A program made the position numbers and the translations under genes. Source: Irpex lacteus (Eukaryota; Basidiomycota; Agaricomycetes; Polyporales; Irpicaceae). From it: 64,000 nucleotides of DNA. Positions 45,334 through 57,200 of this stretch are shown piece by piece. A model generated the notes under the pieces. It saw only the letters and a list, made by a program, of their open reading frames with translations. It did not search any database and was not told the origin of the DNA. Location: the NCBI GenBank assembly GCA_001986395.2, contig MQVO02000010.1:682001-746000 (forward strand). Direction: 5' to 3'. Position 1 is the stretch's first letter; each line of letters begins with the position of its first letter.

Positions 45334-46896
45334 TCAGTGACTACTACTGCCAGTGAGAATAGTAGGGACGATATAAGACGGGGTCTCCCAGTTTTCTCCT
45401 AACGAAATGATCAGTATACAACCTACACTGGTGGTAGACATCGAGATATACCTGTAGCTTCCAGAGTGGTAGGATCTATTGCTGTAAAATTTCGCTTCGG
45501 ATTGTGACGATAACCTGATGTTGTGGAAGGCATGGGAGGAAGCTCGCGGTGGTACGCTAAGATGTAGATGCAGGTATGTGGCCAGGGTTCTCGAAGAGAC
45601 GGATAGCACTCTACTGCAGTTTTGAGAGCTTCGAACGAGCTGAAAGTGAAGGCGATGACGCGCAGCGCACATCGCTCTTCGAGTCGTCTGCGCAAGCGAG
45701 TAAGGTCCGGTGTGATGTACTTTCGTCTTGAATCAAGGCCGGCTCCGATATGACATGTTAGTCCGACAATGCGCATTGGCTTCGGCGACCCACGGACAGT
45801 AAGTTCATATGTAGAAGGCTTCGCGCTATGCCAGAGCGAGATCGACACACTCGGATAATCCATACTTCTCTTCACGAAGACTCGAAACCTGGGTAAATCA
45901 GGCTCGTCGTCATAATACTGACAAAAACCTGTGCAGTCATAAGCCAGCTTGTACTCAATCCAATTAGATATGGAAAGAGAAACACCTACCACTTTGAAAC
46001 TCATATTGACAATAGCACCCAGGGATGTCCAACTGTTCGTAGTGGTCACGCAGGAACAACATGCTATCCAACGCCCACTGCTGATCGCGATCGACCAAGC
46101 TATGGATGAACGAATCCGCATACATCGTGATCGCCTGCCATCCCACAAGAAACCCATCTGGGCAGTCTGAAGTTTGAACGTCGATGCGGCGACGTCTGTG
46201 TAGAACTGGTAGAGGGCGTAGAAGCGATGCCTGAACCTTATCGCTCCATTTCACAGATATAAGCTCCATACGCGTGGCAGTATGGAGGTATTTCAAGTAT
46301 TTGACGAAGTGTGCGAAGGATGGGAATGTGAGGTCGGATAAATCGACGGTTCTGTATGCGGTAGTTGTCGGTGGTATGGAGACGACGTTGGTGAGCTTCC
46401 AATGTGGCGTATCCAGCCTCAAGGGTTGGATCTGGGGTGGAAAGGGCACACGGATTTCGACTCTGCGGAGCTTATCATGTGTCGTGGGGAGGTGTACCAG
46501 GTCGAGGAACGAACGGGATGCGCTAAACCTCTCCGAAACACTCAACTCCCCTATGAGGTCGCACACCTTGAGCAGTTTGGGACTACCGTGAAGCGCATAC
46601 TCCCTAAACATCTGAGCGTGCTCGAGTGAACGGATATGCAGTCTCTTGCCACTAAAAATGTATCGACGGGATTGCCTCGCCCAGTATCGACATACCAAGG
46701 CGCAGTTTTTGAGCATACCAGCCTGCAAGCGGGGCGTTGATCCGATATCTTCCTGACGGACCCAATACAGGATATTTTCAAGCAACTCTTCAGGAACGGG
46801 CATACTGGCCATGGGTGGTGGGGAGCCATCGTCGATTTCGAAGTTGAACGTTAAGATATCGTAGACAAGCCGGGCGTGCTCTCGTATGGCGTTCAT
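45334..46896 (-). CDS. F-box-like protein, paralog 6
   Basis: Three exons on minus: 46896-45990, 45928-45452, 45398-45334; 482 residues. Start MNAIREHARLVYDIL. Landmarks: VPEELLENILYWVRQ, CALVCRYWARQSRRYIF, IRSLEHAQMFREYALHGSP, RSFLDLVHLPTTHDKL, DTPHWKLTNV, LTFPSFAHFVKYLKYLH, LVDRDQQWALDSMLFLRDHYE, LEERCALRVIAFTFSSFE, TAIDPTTLEATG. The insert between the two F-box halves is shorter than in the other copies. The first intron has an unusual but valid GTAGGT donor. The last exon gives ENWETPSYIVPTIL. Closest to paralog 5 and in the same orientation, indicating a tandem pair. Confidence 0.86.
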
Positions 46897-47133
46897 CGTA
46901 CCTCGATCGCTGTACATAGTAGTGGTCACCGAGAGAGTGCAACGTCGCGATCTGGCACGCACGCTGAGTCAGATGCGAGCCTGTGAACAAAACCGAGTCA
47001 GCATTATAGATATACTTCGCAGTGGTCGCACCAGATACCTACGATGGGCTGGATGAAGGCGATAGTCAGTTCTTAAGTAGGAAAATGTGATGACAGGCGT
47101 GAGAGTCTTGCCTGGTGAAAGCGAGCGTGTAAA

Positions 47134-47148
47134 CAAACATGGACCCAC
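47134..47148 (-). promoter_or_regulatory. Conserved upstream box, F-box-like gene 6
   Basis: On minus, GTGGGTCCATGTTTG, 238-252 bp upstream of the start codon; nearly the same distance as at gene 5. Confidence 0.5.
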
Positions 47149-47589
47149 TCAAGCACCAAAAATGAGCGGATAGGTATTGACCGTCGAATCTTCAGTCTTG
47201 ATCCAGTGATCGAATGCTTCAATGCTTCACGGTCGAAGACGACGCACGCTCGTAGTAATGACAGTGGAGCATAATCAGTGTATAATAGTGCACTCAGAAG
47301 AGAGGCGAGGGTGTAAGTACTCGAAAGGGAACCATGTCAGAGTCTGCAGTAAAAATGACAGAGTAACGAATGTTCTTTGTCATTACGGTATACTCGTGAG
47401 TGAAGAAGAAAAGAAACTGGTGGATATTCGAAAAGCCTCGTTCCTACTGGTGGCGATTCATAGCCCCGCAGTACGCAAGTTGGCCGTGTCCAGTGAGTCA
47501 ATGTACAGTGAGTAGACATGATACGGTAGCTCACCGGTAACTTGACACGCAGCCTTCATGTTGGTCAGGTACAATGATCCGTGTGCGTG

Positions 47590-47965
47590 TATGCCTGAGC
47601 ATCCCAGAGTGAACTCGTTCGTTAAGAGGTCGCTTCGCATGAGCTCGTACGCTCTGCTCGGAGTCGAAAAAAGAACTGGAAGATTAAGTTGATAAGACGT
47701 GTAATATCCGCATATATGCGTATCACATCGGTCTCAAAACCGCTGAGTAGCTTCCGAGACGAGCTTTACCTATTCTTGAGTTAACATCGGGGGCTAACGC
47801 CAAGTGTGAGTATCGGTGTTGGTATATGCTTGAGCATCCCAGAGGACGTTCGTTCGTGGAGATTGCGCCACACGGACCAGTACTCTCTGCTCGGACTCAA
47901 AGAAGGGCTCGCCTGGGGTGATAATACGTGTTGTACCTGCATATATGCGCCTGACTGCGCGTACA
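47590..47965. repeat. Diverged direct repeat
   Basis: A block of about 130 bp starting GTATGCCTGAGCATCCCAGA near 47589 recurs near 47822 as ATGCTTGAGCATCCCAGAGG. The later phrases TCTGCTCGGA.TC and GCATATATGCG occur in the same order in both. A third, weaker TATATGCGCC occurs near 48072. No coding sense is visible. Confidence 0.65.
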
Positions 47966-48554
47966 TCGAGGTTAGAAATGTCGAATAGCCTAAGAAGTGA
48001 GTACTGACCTGCTCTTTGATTGACCTCAGGTTTATTCGTTGTATAAGATTTGATCGTACTGGACGTCGATATATGCGCCTAAAAGGTGATTTTCACGTTT
48101 TTCGCGTTGGGACTATAGCCATCTAAGAGGAGATGCCTGCTCGTCGTAGTCGTTAGAGAAGATGCGTTGTTTCCATATAGACCCCAGCTCATGGGCGAAG
48201 CCTGAGCATTCATTACTACCGCGAGCGAGAGTAGTCTGAAAATCACCAACGTCAGCAAAATCGCTACTAAGTCAAACGTTGAAACCCTCGAGCATGAAAT
48301 AACCAACGAACGCATCTATTTACCCTCCTCGACGAACTTGAACATGGCAGTCCGCGTCCAAGCCACGGATCGGTTCAAACCTCGATCTGATCGCAGCCAC
48401 GTGGGCGATACATGGGCGCTCCTTCGATATGCGACACGTCCAATCCAATTCATCTCTAGCTTCGACGACCACCTTCACGCTCGATTGTAGAATACATACA
48501 AAATGGTACGTCTGGGTTGCAAATTGTATGGAATGTACGGTGCTGACTGGTTCG

Positions 48555-50483
48555 ATGAAGGTCGTCCTTGCTGCGTCGATATGCACGAAGGCGGGTAAAG
48601 GTGCGTCTCCTCTCTCCTCCTCTCACCTCGTCTACACGTACTCATAGACCTACTCTCACCTCTGTCTGCCATGTGCACTCTCTACCAAAACCAGCCGTCC
48701 TCTCCCGCCAGTTCCGCGACATGCCCCGCACACGCATAGACTCCCTCCTCGCCTCCTTCCCCAAGCTCCTCCCACCCCCCAGCTCCTCCCAACACACCTC
48801 CCTCGAAACCCCCGACGTCCGCTACGTCTACCAACCCCTCGAAGACACCCTCTACATCGTCCTCATCACCAACAAAGCCTCCAACATCCTCCAGGACATC
48901 GACACTCTCCATCTCTTTGCACGCGTGGTGGTGGATCTGTGTAGGAGTGGTGGAGTGGAGCAGAGGGAGATTCAGAGGAATGCGTTTGAGATTTTGGAGG
49001 CTTTTGATGAGGTTGTGAGTTTGGGATATAGGGAGAGTGTGAATTTGATGCAGGTGAGGAATGTGCTGGAGATGGAGAGTCATGAGGAGAAGATCCAGGA
49101 GATCATCGCGAGGGTGCGTACTGAATCTAATATTACTTTGACTCGATATATGCTAACTTGAGAGACAGAACAAAGAAGCAGAAGCAAAAGAAGAACTCAA
49201 ACGACGCGCCAAACAACTCGAAATGCAACGCCGCGAACAACAACGGCGCGCCGCCACTTCTGGGGGCGGGCCCGGTGGGTACCTCGGCGGCGGAATCTCA
49301 GGCTACGCACCCGTCCCCCAGCGATACGACGCCCCCACGCCCGCCCCCGCTGCTCCTGTGGCCAAGGCCCCTGCATTCAAGAAGAGCGGGATGCAATTGG
49401 GCGGGGGGAAGAAGACGACGCAGAGCCAGCTGTTGGATGCGCTGGGGGGTGAGGCGCTCTTGAGTGAGGATATGAGTGTGCCGGGGACGCCTGTGCCGGG
49501 GGAGCATCAGACTTTTGGGGCTGTGCACCAGCAGCGTGCTGTGGAGAGCTCGTTGCCTGTTGTTACGCCTGAGAGGTGCGTCGTACTGTTCATTGTGTGT
49601 GAGGATGGGAGAAGGGTGCTGATGGGTGTGGTGGAACAGCGTGCACATAATCGTAAAAGAAACCCTCTCGCTCGAACTCGCCCGCGAAGGCGGGCTCAAC
49701 AACCTCGAGCTCACAGGCGACATGAACCTCCAAATCACCGACAGCACCCTCGCGCGCGTGAAGCTCACCCTCGCGGAGCCCGCTACGTCTTTCGGGCCCG
49801 AGTTGCAGTACAAGCAGCATCCGAATGTGGGGAAGTTTGCGGCGAATAAGGAGAGGGTGATTGCGTTGAAGGATCCGGGGAGGGCGTTCCCGGTTGGACA
49901 GGCCCTTGCGGTGTTGAAGTGGAGGTATGCGGGGAAGGATGAGAGTTATGTGCCGTTGTCTAGTGAGTTGGTTGTTTGATTATACGTGGGTATAAAATTA
50001 ACGGTATATAGTCAACTGCTGGCCTACACCTGGGAACGATGGGACATGCGATGTGAACATCGAGTACGAACTCGAGAACGAGGGCGTCGTCCTGCATGAC
50101 GTCGTCATCTCCATACCCCTCCCGTACGTCCTCCTCTCACCCATCCCACAGCCCTCGTCACTAACACACTTCTCTTCACAACCAGTTCCGGCTCCTACCC
50201 CACCGTCTCCTCCCACTCCGGCGAATGGGCCCTAAACGGTTCAAGCCACGCCATCGACTGGATCATCGGGCGGGTCGACGCCTCCTCCAACCGCACCGGC
50301 ACACTCGAATTCTCAGTGGGCGGGGACGACGTGAGCGCGTTCTTCCCTGTGCATGTGTCGTTTGTTGCGCAGGGGAGTATTGCGGGGGTGAGGGTTGCGG
50401 AGGTTGTGAGGGTGGATAATGGGGAGGAGGTGGCGTTCTCGGAGGATGCGAGTGTTAGTTTGAAGGGGTTCACTGTTGTTTAG
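48555..50483 (+). CDS. RET2: Coatomer subunit delta (Ret2, COPI coat)
   Basis: Six exons: 48555-48600, 48695-49113, 49169-49575, 49640-49962, 50012-50123, 50186-50483; 534 residues. It begins MKVVLAASICTKAGKAVLSRQF, the delta-COP longin-like start, followed by MPRTRIDSLLASFPKLL, VRYVYQPLEDTLYIVLITNK, NILQDIDTLHLFARVV and RNVLEMESHEEKIQEII. A charged and Gly-rich linker carries SGMQLGGGKK. The C-terminal mu-homology domain follows: VKETLSLELAREGGLNNLEL, VNIEYELENEGVVLHDVVIS, GEWALNGSSHAIDWIIG, and ends VSLKGFTVV. Delta-COP is part of the F-subcomplex of the COPI coat for Golgi-to-ER and intra-Golgi vesicles. It is essential in yeast and is the only intact copy here; fragments lie at 42.25 and 44.7 kb. 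Confidence 0.95.
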
Positions 50484-50817
50484 GCGGTCGTTGTACTGTG
50501 TATGAGGATGGACGAATGAACTGTTATTTGCATGGATTCCTTGTGCTATAGTGTGCAATGAAGGAATATCGACGGCCCGCTCGGACCACGTTTTAAGCAT
50601 CGCATTATTGGATAGACGCACGCCGCCCATCCATATTATAGCGCACTGCACAGCCGGGACCGACGTCCACGACCACCATCTGTCCCCCAATTGACACGTC
50701 CTAACACGCCTGTACATTGCTGAGTCGCACTTTGACAGTGCACGGCAGAGATGGAGTTCCCAGAGTACGTGCTTGCTTGCTTCTCTAACTCTAATCCATA
50801 TACATACAGCTAACGAG
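50484..50817. other. Short intergenic region
   Basis: 334 bp between RET2 and the C2-domain gene, both plus strand. A short upstream ORF (ATG at 50752) precedes the proposed start of the next gene. Confidence 0.45.
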
Positions 50818-53528
50818 ATGATCGACGGCGCAGTCCTTGGTATCTCACAGGTCAGTGCAGCTTCTCTTCCGTACCACCGTGTTTCCAACGTGCTAATACG
50901 TAGTCGTTGACAGTGGTCTCTACACAAGGCATCCAGTTCCTCCGCCCAGAGAGGTCCTGGCGACCTATCGTCGGTGTTACTGTTGTCGACCACGACCGCA
51001 CGCATGAGACTGTGCTTGGATGTGACGGGCGCAACCCGAATTTGAAGGCTCCCATTGAGCTGTACGTTCTTCTCTCACTCCTCCCTTCTACCTATCCACA
51101 TCCCCGTCCTCGTATTCCGCCATTCAACGCGAATTGGAACTAACCCACTACAAACGCATATACAGACACGAAGTACACCACGCCTCACGCATAGAAATAA
51201 AAGTATGGCACCAATCACACACGAAGAAGAGTAAACGAAAACGATACCTCGTCGGGTCTGTGTTCCTCACCTTAGGAGACCTCGTACGGAGACAAGACAA
51301 ACCTACCTCAAGTACGTCTCATCTCTCCCTCTCCATCTCCATCCTTCTCCATTCCTCTCCCTTTCCCCCTCCCTCTCCTTCTGCATCTTTATCACTCTCG
51401 CTCATTGACACCCAACGATGTAGATATACCCCTCACACTCAAATGCCCACCCATGCGCAAACGCGCACCCACAGTCACCGGCAGCAGACAACTCAACTGC
51501 GCCATGATCGTCCTCCGTCTCACTCCTCCTTCCACTCCCTCTCCCTCTCCGTCTACCTCTACCTCTACCTCGACCTCGCCTATGCCGTCGTCTCGGGCGC
51601 CGAATTATACGTCTGATTATGAGGACCATGTATTCTCAGAAGATGAAACGTTGGGTGCGAGTCCTCTAGGTACGTTACACGCGCATACGCCCTCGTGCCC
51701 GGCATGTACTCAACGTCCCCGTCGGATGTGGTTTAGCATCCCCAACCCTATCAGAAGACGAAACCACCCATCTCCTCCCTCCTTCCCACCCACACCCTTC
51801 CCCTCCATCCTCAACCCTCCGCAGACGAAAACGCTCCCGCCGAAAACGCAAAGAACAGACGAGGGCGTACCATATACACACCACGGACGAAGAATCCTCC
51901 TCCTCCGACCTCGACGAAGAGTCGGAGGAGGAGGAGGAGGAGGAGTGTCCGTCGACGCCTCCACCTCGTGAACCACACACGGCCGTCGCCAAACACGACG
52001 AGGAGGAGGAAAAGTTCGACGTCGACGTCGACGAGATCTACAACATTACGTTCACCTCTTCCCCCTCCTCTAACACCAACGACACCACCAAAATCATAAC
52101 CTTCAGACCTTCACAAGACGACGACCTCGCAATCCACCACCCCCACACATCCCCCTGCCCACCCCCCCAACCCTTCACCCGCACTGAACTCCTCCTCGAC
52201 TCCTTCTCTCCGTACCGCGAGCTGTCGCATCCGCAGTGCGATTTTGGACGTGTGCTTGGTAGCCTGCTTGGGGAGTGGTATGCGGTTGGGGGGTGGCTTT
52301 TGGGTGTTGCTACGTGAGTTTTCTTTTTTTTGTTTTGCTTCCGTTTTATCGTCCGTACGCTCTCGTCTATGGTGTATGTGGAGTCTGTGATGGCGTAACG
52401 AGGCTCATACGTGTGCATGCAAGCAGGAGCGAACGCGAGCGGCCTACGCACTCAATTTGGGCTTACTCATCCGCTCGTTCTCTCTCGAATTTCGAGTTTC
52501 GGTGCTTAGGGCTGAACGGTGAGGTACAGATGTACGAGTGCACGGTGTGATACGGCGCGCACCCGTGCATGCAACACTCGCCTACGTCCGTCTATACCTG
52601 CGTGCTTGCTCGCGAAGTGACATTTCGAGCTTCGATTCTCTACCGCTACGCCACATTCGTTCGCTTTCTCTCTTCTCCCCTCTTTTCATACTGTGCCACA
52701 CATAGCTGACTATCCCCACCCTCACACAGACTAAACGCAGCAGTATTCGGCTACTCCTCCGGCCAAGACACAACCCTCTTCGCAATGGACGGCCTCGCCC
52801 TCCGCTCCGTCACACTGGGCAGCATAACAGCAGCCATAGGCCTCGTCATCGACGCCTGGTTCCTCGTGCTCTACAGCTCAGGCGACGTCGACCGCTTCAG
52901 ACGTCTCGCCGCAGACATCTCCTCCCTCTCTTCCCTCTCCCCTCAGGACGATAATGGGGACCCGACGTACTTTTATTTTTGTCTGGTGTGCAGGTTGCCG
53001 GCGATGTGTCTGTTCGCGTCGTCGTGCGCGCTGATGCTGTTCTTGTTGGCTGTGGCGTGGGACGCGTGGCCGACGGCGGTGCTTGTTATGTGTTTCCTCG
53101 CGGGGATACTACTCACACTGCAATACCTCGTCTTTGGAGCAAAACGGCTGATTGGAGGGGGTGTGTGGGTGGTGAAGAAGGTCGTTGGGATGGTTAGCCG
53201 TCCGAGCAGGAGGGGTGGGAGTGGTGTGGTTGGGCCGAGCAGGAAGGGGAGTTGGGGTGGGAGGAAATTGAGGAAGAATGGTGGGAGGTTGAGTGTGCCT
53301 CCGATTACTTTTGGACGGCCTCGTGAGGAGCGGGATGCTGCGGGCGAGGGGCAGGGCGACAGGGAAGGGGATGGGAGGATCGAGAGGAGCGATAGCTTAC
53401 CGCCGCCGCCGTATTCGTCTCCGCGGCCTATGGCGCAGGAGCTTAATGGAGAGACTCGTCAAGGAGAGGAAGAGGCTGAAGAAGGTATCGATCTTGGGCC
53501 GTCGATTAGTCGACGTGTGGACTCGTGA
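50818..53528 (+). CDS. C2-domain protein with C-terminal membrane segments
   Basis: Six exons: 50818-50850, 50904-51061, 51166-51311, 51424-51669, 51737-52313, 52730-53528; 652 residues. The N-terminal 130 residues are C2-like: GIQFLRPERSWRPIVGV, LGCDGRNPNLKAP, ASRIEIKVWHQSHTKKSKRK, LVGSVFLTLGDL. A Ser/Pro- and acid-rich linker follows, with an Arg/Lys run and an Asp/Glu run. The C-terminal half has hydrophobic segments around EWYAVGGWLLGVATL, ITAAIGLVIDAWFLVLY, LFASSCALMLFLLAVA and VLVMCFLAGILLTLQYLVF, so about four membrane passes, then a basic and low-complexity tail. A C2 domain would bind acidic or Ca-bound lipid, suggesting membrane contact or trafficking (inference). The first exon is the least certain part; the intron at 52314-52729 is long. 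Confidence 0.8.
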
Positions 53529-53990
53529 TTGCGATGATCACGAGTGGCGGTTGTTTGGTGCTTGTACGCTCGGATAACTCGCGATGGTTGGTACGTGTTC
53601 TACACGGTCAAGCGGTTGCCTTCTACAAGGATGCTCACCGATTTCGTGCATTAGCATCGCGCATATAGAGATTGTCTTCGACTTCGCGCGAACGTCCCAG
53701 TTATGGGAGAAGCGCTGCAGGACTCGGAAGATGCAGCTCGAGAACGTTTTGACGTACGCGTGACATGGCGTTGAAGGGAAAAGGAAGTAATCACTGCGAG
53801 TTGGTCTCTGACGGAGGGTCTATATTCAATAGTGATGGGCTGAGGCTCGTAGTGGTGGGAGTATCTGTTGGGGAGGTCGTACGGTTCAAGCTGCATACGT
53901 GTATGGTATACTGACTGTACTTATACGTATGGATGCACATGCTCGCTTCCCATGTTTATGGCCTGATCTGGGGAGTCTCCTGCAGTTCAA
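53529..53990. other. Intergenic region before the second WDR48 copy
   Basis: 460 bp with no gene recognised. Its right end is where similarity to the WDR48-like gene begins. Confidence 0.45.
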
Positions 53991-54096
53991 GTTGTCTCGG
54001 TATCGTCCGACGGTACGGTCAAACTCACTCGATCCTTCCCACAGATCCCGCCTCGATTGGTATCCACGCAGAGTATGCGTGATGTCTCACTTAATG
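53991..54096 (+). pseudogene. Extra copy of WDR48-like exon 3
   Basis: This 106-bp block matches exon 3 of both WDR48 copies (8121-8235 on minus; 55005-55119 on plus): GT(T/C)GTCTC, TCGTCCGACGGTAC, CAGATCCCGCC, and GATGTCTCACTTAATG|GTACGTC with its donor. Sequence after it resembles intron 3 of the full copy downstream. It lies ahead of exon 1, so it is a misplaced partial duplication within the locus. Its frame is damaged (AAACTCACT in place of AAAGCCTGG), so it does not extend the protein. Confidence 0.7.
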
Positions 54097-54253
54097 GTAC
54101 GTCACGCGTTCCTCTTCGCGTCCTCATCTCGTCACACTCTGATTATCCTTGCATCACGTCCACGCCCACAACTTGATCCACTTTCATTTCCACGCCTCTC
54201 ACGTCAAACGCGCGAACATGCTCTGACCCTCTCACCCACACGCGTCCATCCAC

Positions 54254-57200
54254 CGAACGTGTACTACCCTCACTCATACCCCCACCCTCTACACCCGTAC
54301 CCCGCCTCAAGCTCCCTCCACAAGGCGCACCCCGCAACGGCGCAACAGGTCCCCTTTCTACTCCCCCACCCCGCCGCCGATGTCGACGACAACTTCTCTC
54401 CTCAGCTCCCACCGCACCCTCGCCACCGGCTCGGCGTGTCCTGTCTGGCACTCGACACATCCACCCAACTCCTCGGTCGCGACACCCTGGACGAGATGGT
54501 CTCGTTCTCTCCTGGGACCTCGGTATATCACTCAAGAAACGAGAGAGACGGTACGGCGTGCCTGAGAACAGCGAGATGAGGCGGACAGTAGGTCGGTGTG
54601 AGATAATGATAGGCTGGGCGGACGATATCATCGAAGAAGAGACGGAAGACGAAGAGTACAGGAGCGACGGCGATATCCTGGGCGACGTGCAGGATAGTAG
54701 TGGACGGCTGAGGAGACGACGGGTGAATGTGTTGAATCCTACGGAGATCCCGTATGAAGAGCAGTGGGAGACTGATTTGGACCTTTTCACACCAGGCAAG
54801 GCAGGTTCTTGTGCTCTGGTGGTTAACTTCGAGGGAGTTGCTGATTGTGGATTGGTGATAGACGTCGCAGTTTAGGCAGAGTGTGCAGGCGCATACTGAT
54901 TGGGTTAATGATTTGTTGTTGTGTAATTATAACCAGACCGGTGAGCATTCTGATAATATGTCTACATACGCAATATTCTAATCACTACCTCTTGCATCCT
55001 GTAGTCGTCTCTGCGTCGTCCGACGGTACAGTCAAAGCCTGGTCTCCTCATTCAACACTTCCTACCGATCCTGTTACGATAGGTACCCATGCAGACTACG
55101 CGCGATGTCTCACTCAATGGTACGTCATCCGTTCGTATTCCCGTCGTGCTCTTATTCTCAACTTTATATCACTTTCACGTCCACGCTCACCTCAATCCTA
55201 CGTCCACGTGTACATCCACTCAAACGCATGAATACATTCCCACCTCCTTATCTACACATGACCATACATGCAACGCGTTCCACCCTCTTCCCTCATCCTC
55301 ACTCGCACTCGCAACCACAAACACAACCGCAACCGCAACCACAACCGTAACCACAACGCACTCGCACTACACTCGCACTTCGACTTCCACATCCACGCTT
55401 ACACCTAACTCTACGTCAAACGGACGAACACACTCACCATGTTACTCACGCATTATCATGCATCACACGCGTTACGCATACCACCCTTACATGCCCTTGC
55501 GCTCTTTCTGCCACACCATTCCTTCACGTCCATGTCCGCAACTGTGCCCACATCCGCGCTCTCGACTGCTCTCATCATCCCAACCACACGCGACCATCAC
55601 GCGACCACACACAAACACGTTCCACTCGAACTCGCACTCGAACTCATACACGAACTCGTATATTCCTCCCTCCACGTCTATGCCCACATTCTCAAACGCA
55701 CGAATACGTTTTGACCCTCTCAACCATACATCAAACCCGTCCCACCCTCGCACGCACCCTCGCACGCACCCTCGCACACACTTCACCACGGCCACCACAA
55801 ATCCTGCCTCACGCTACCTCAACACAACTCCCTCTCACCAGCCGCGACCGCCAATGGATAGCCTCCGGCTCCTTCGACCGCACAATCAAACTCTGGGACC
55901 CAACCCGCACATCCCAATCCCCCCTCATAACCCTCCACCCACCCTCTTCTTCCCCACTCTCTTCCATCACCTCTCACTCCACCTCCTCCTCTGCCCCCTC
56001 TTCTTCGGCATCCGCACCCACGTCGTCTTCGTCGGCAAAGTCAAGCGTCTATGCGCTCGCGGCGGACCCGTACGGTATGCTCATCGCTAGTGGCTCGCCG
56101 GAGCGGGTTGTTAGAATGTGGGATCCTAGGAGTGGGAAGCGGATTGGGAAGTTGGTCGGCCATACGGATAATATTAGGGCTATTCTGGTGTCGGAGGATG
56201 CAAAGTATGTGAGTGGTTTACGTTTTTCTTTTCGTTTCCACGATCGCAGTCCACTTGACTTACTGTATGCATCACTAGCTGCTTACAGGTTCTGCTGATG
56301 GTACGTGGATCTACACAGTATATTGCGGCTGTATGCTAACTATGCAATCTTCGTATACAGCATCAATTAAACTATGGTCCCTCGCAACCCAAAAATGCCT
56401 ACACACATTCACCCACCACGCAGACTCCGTCTGGTCCCTCCACTCCACCCACCCCTCCCTCGAGATCTTCTACTCCGGCGACCGCTCAGGCATCGTATGC
56501 AGAGTCGACGTTGAAGGCTGTACAGACGTCGCGGAAGGCGAATGCGTCGTCCTCCTGCAAGATTCAGACCAACATTCGCATTCCTCGTCAACGGATGGCG
56601 TTAATAAGATCGTGGCGATGGATGATAATCTTGTGTGGACGGCAACGGGCAGCTCGAGTGTGAAGAGGTGGCGCGTACCTGGCAGACGAGCTACGAGGCT
56701 CGACCAGTCTCAACCACTGACTACCTCGCCTGTGCACGCGACGTACGAAGATGACGGATACTCGTACTCGGCCGTCGACTCACCTGCGACCGAATATCGT
56801 CAATCCCAATCTCAAACCCGTCAATCTCGCCAGTCGACGACCTCCATCTCGCCTGGCCCGCCTACTCGTCGAAACTCTTCTCGAGATAGAGATAGGGAGG
56901 GCGAAGACACGTGGTACGGTATACCTTTCGAGAGTCTCGTCAAGCTTACCTCCGCGAACGAAGGTGGCGGCTTCGGTAGTAGCAGCGGCGCTGGAGAAGG
57001 AGGATTCGGGATGTCGTGGAGAGGACGAGACCCGGAGATTGCGACGCTGTACAGCGCTGCGAGTATCGCGTCTGTACCGAGGGTGACCGCACCCGTGCGA
57101 TCGCCTTTGGGGTCGGTCTTCCAGCAGACGTCCAACACTCCTACTACCAATACTAACAACATGATTCCTCGAACGACATCGCCCATCCCCTCCGAATCTT

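Larger units (their letters stand above)
46897..48554. other. Intergenic region between F-box-like gene 6 and RET2
   Basis: 1.66 kb between two divergent genes. It holds the family upstream box at 47134, a diverged direct repeat at 47590-47965, and the RET2 promoter. No gene is recognised. Confidence 0.5.

Noticed and set aside
54254..54800. First view of WDR48 copy B exon 1 as simply frame-broken
   Set aside because: Tracing codons showed that the +1 and -22 changes cancel and the original frame is open through the whole exon, so a plain frameshift pseudogene does not fit; only the start remains unresolved.
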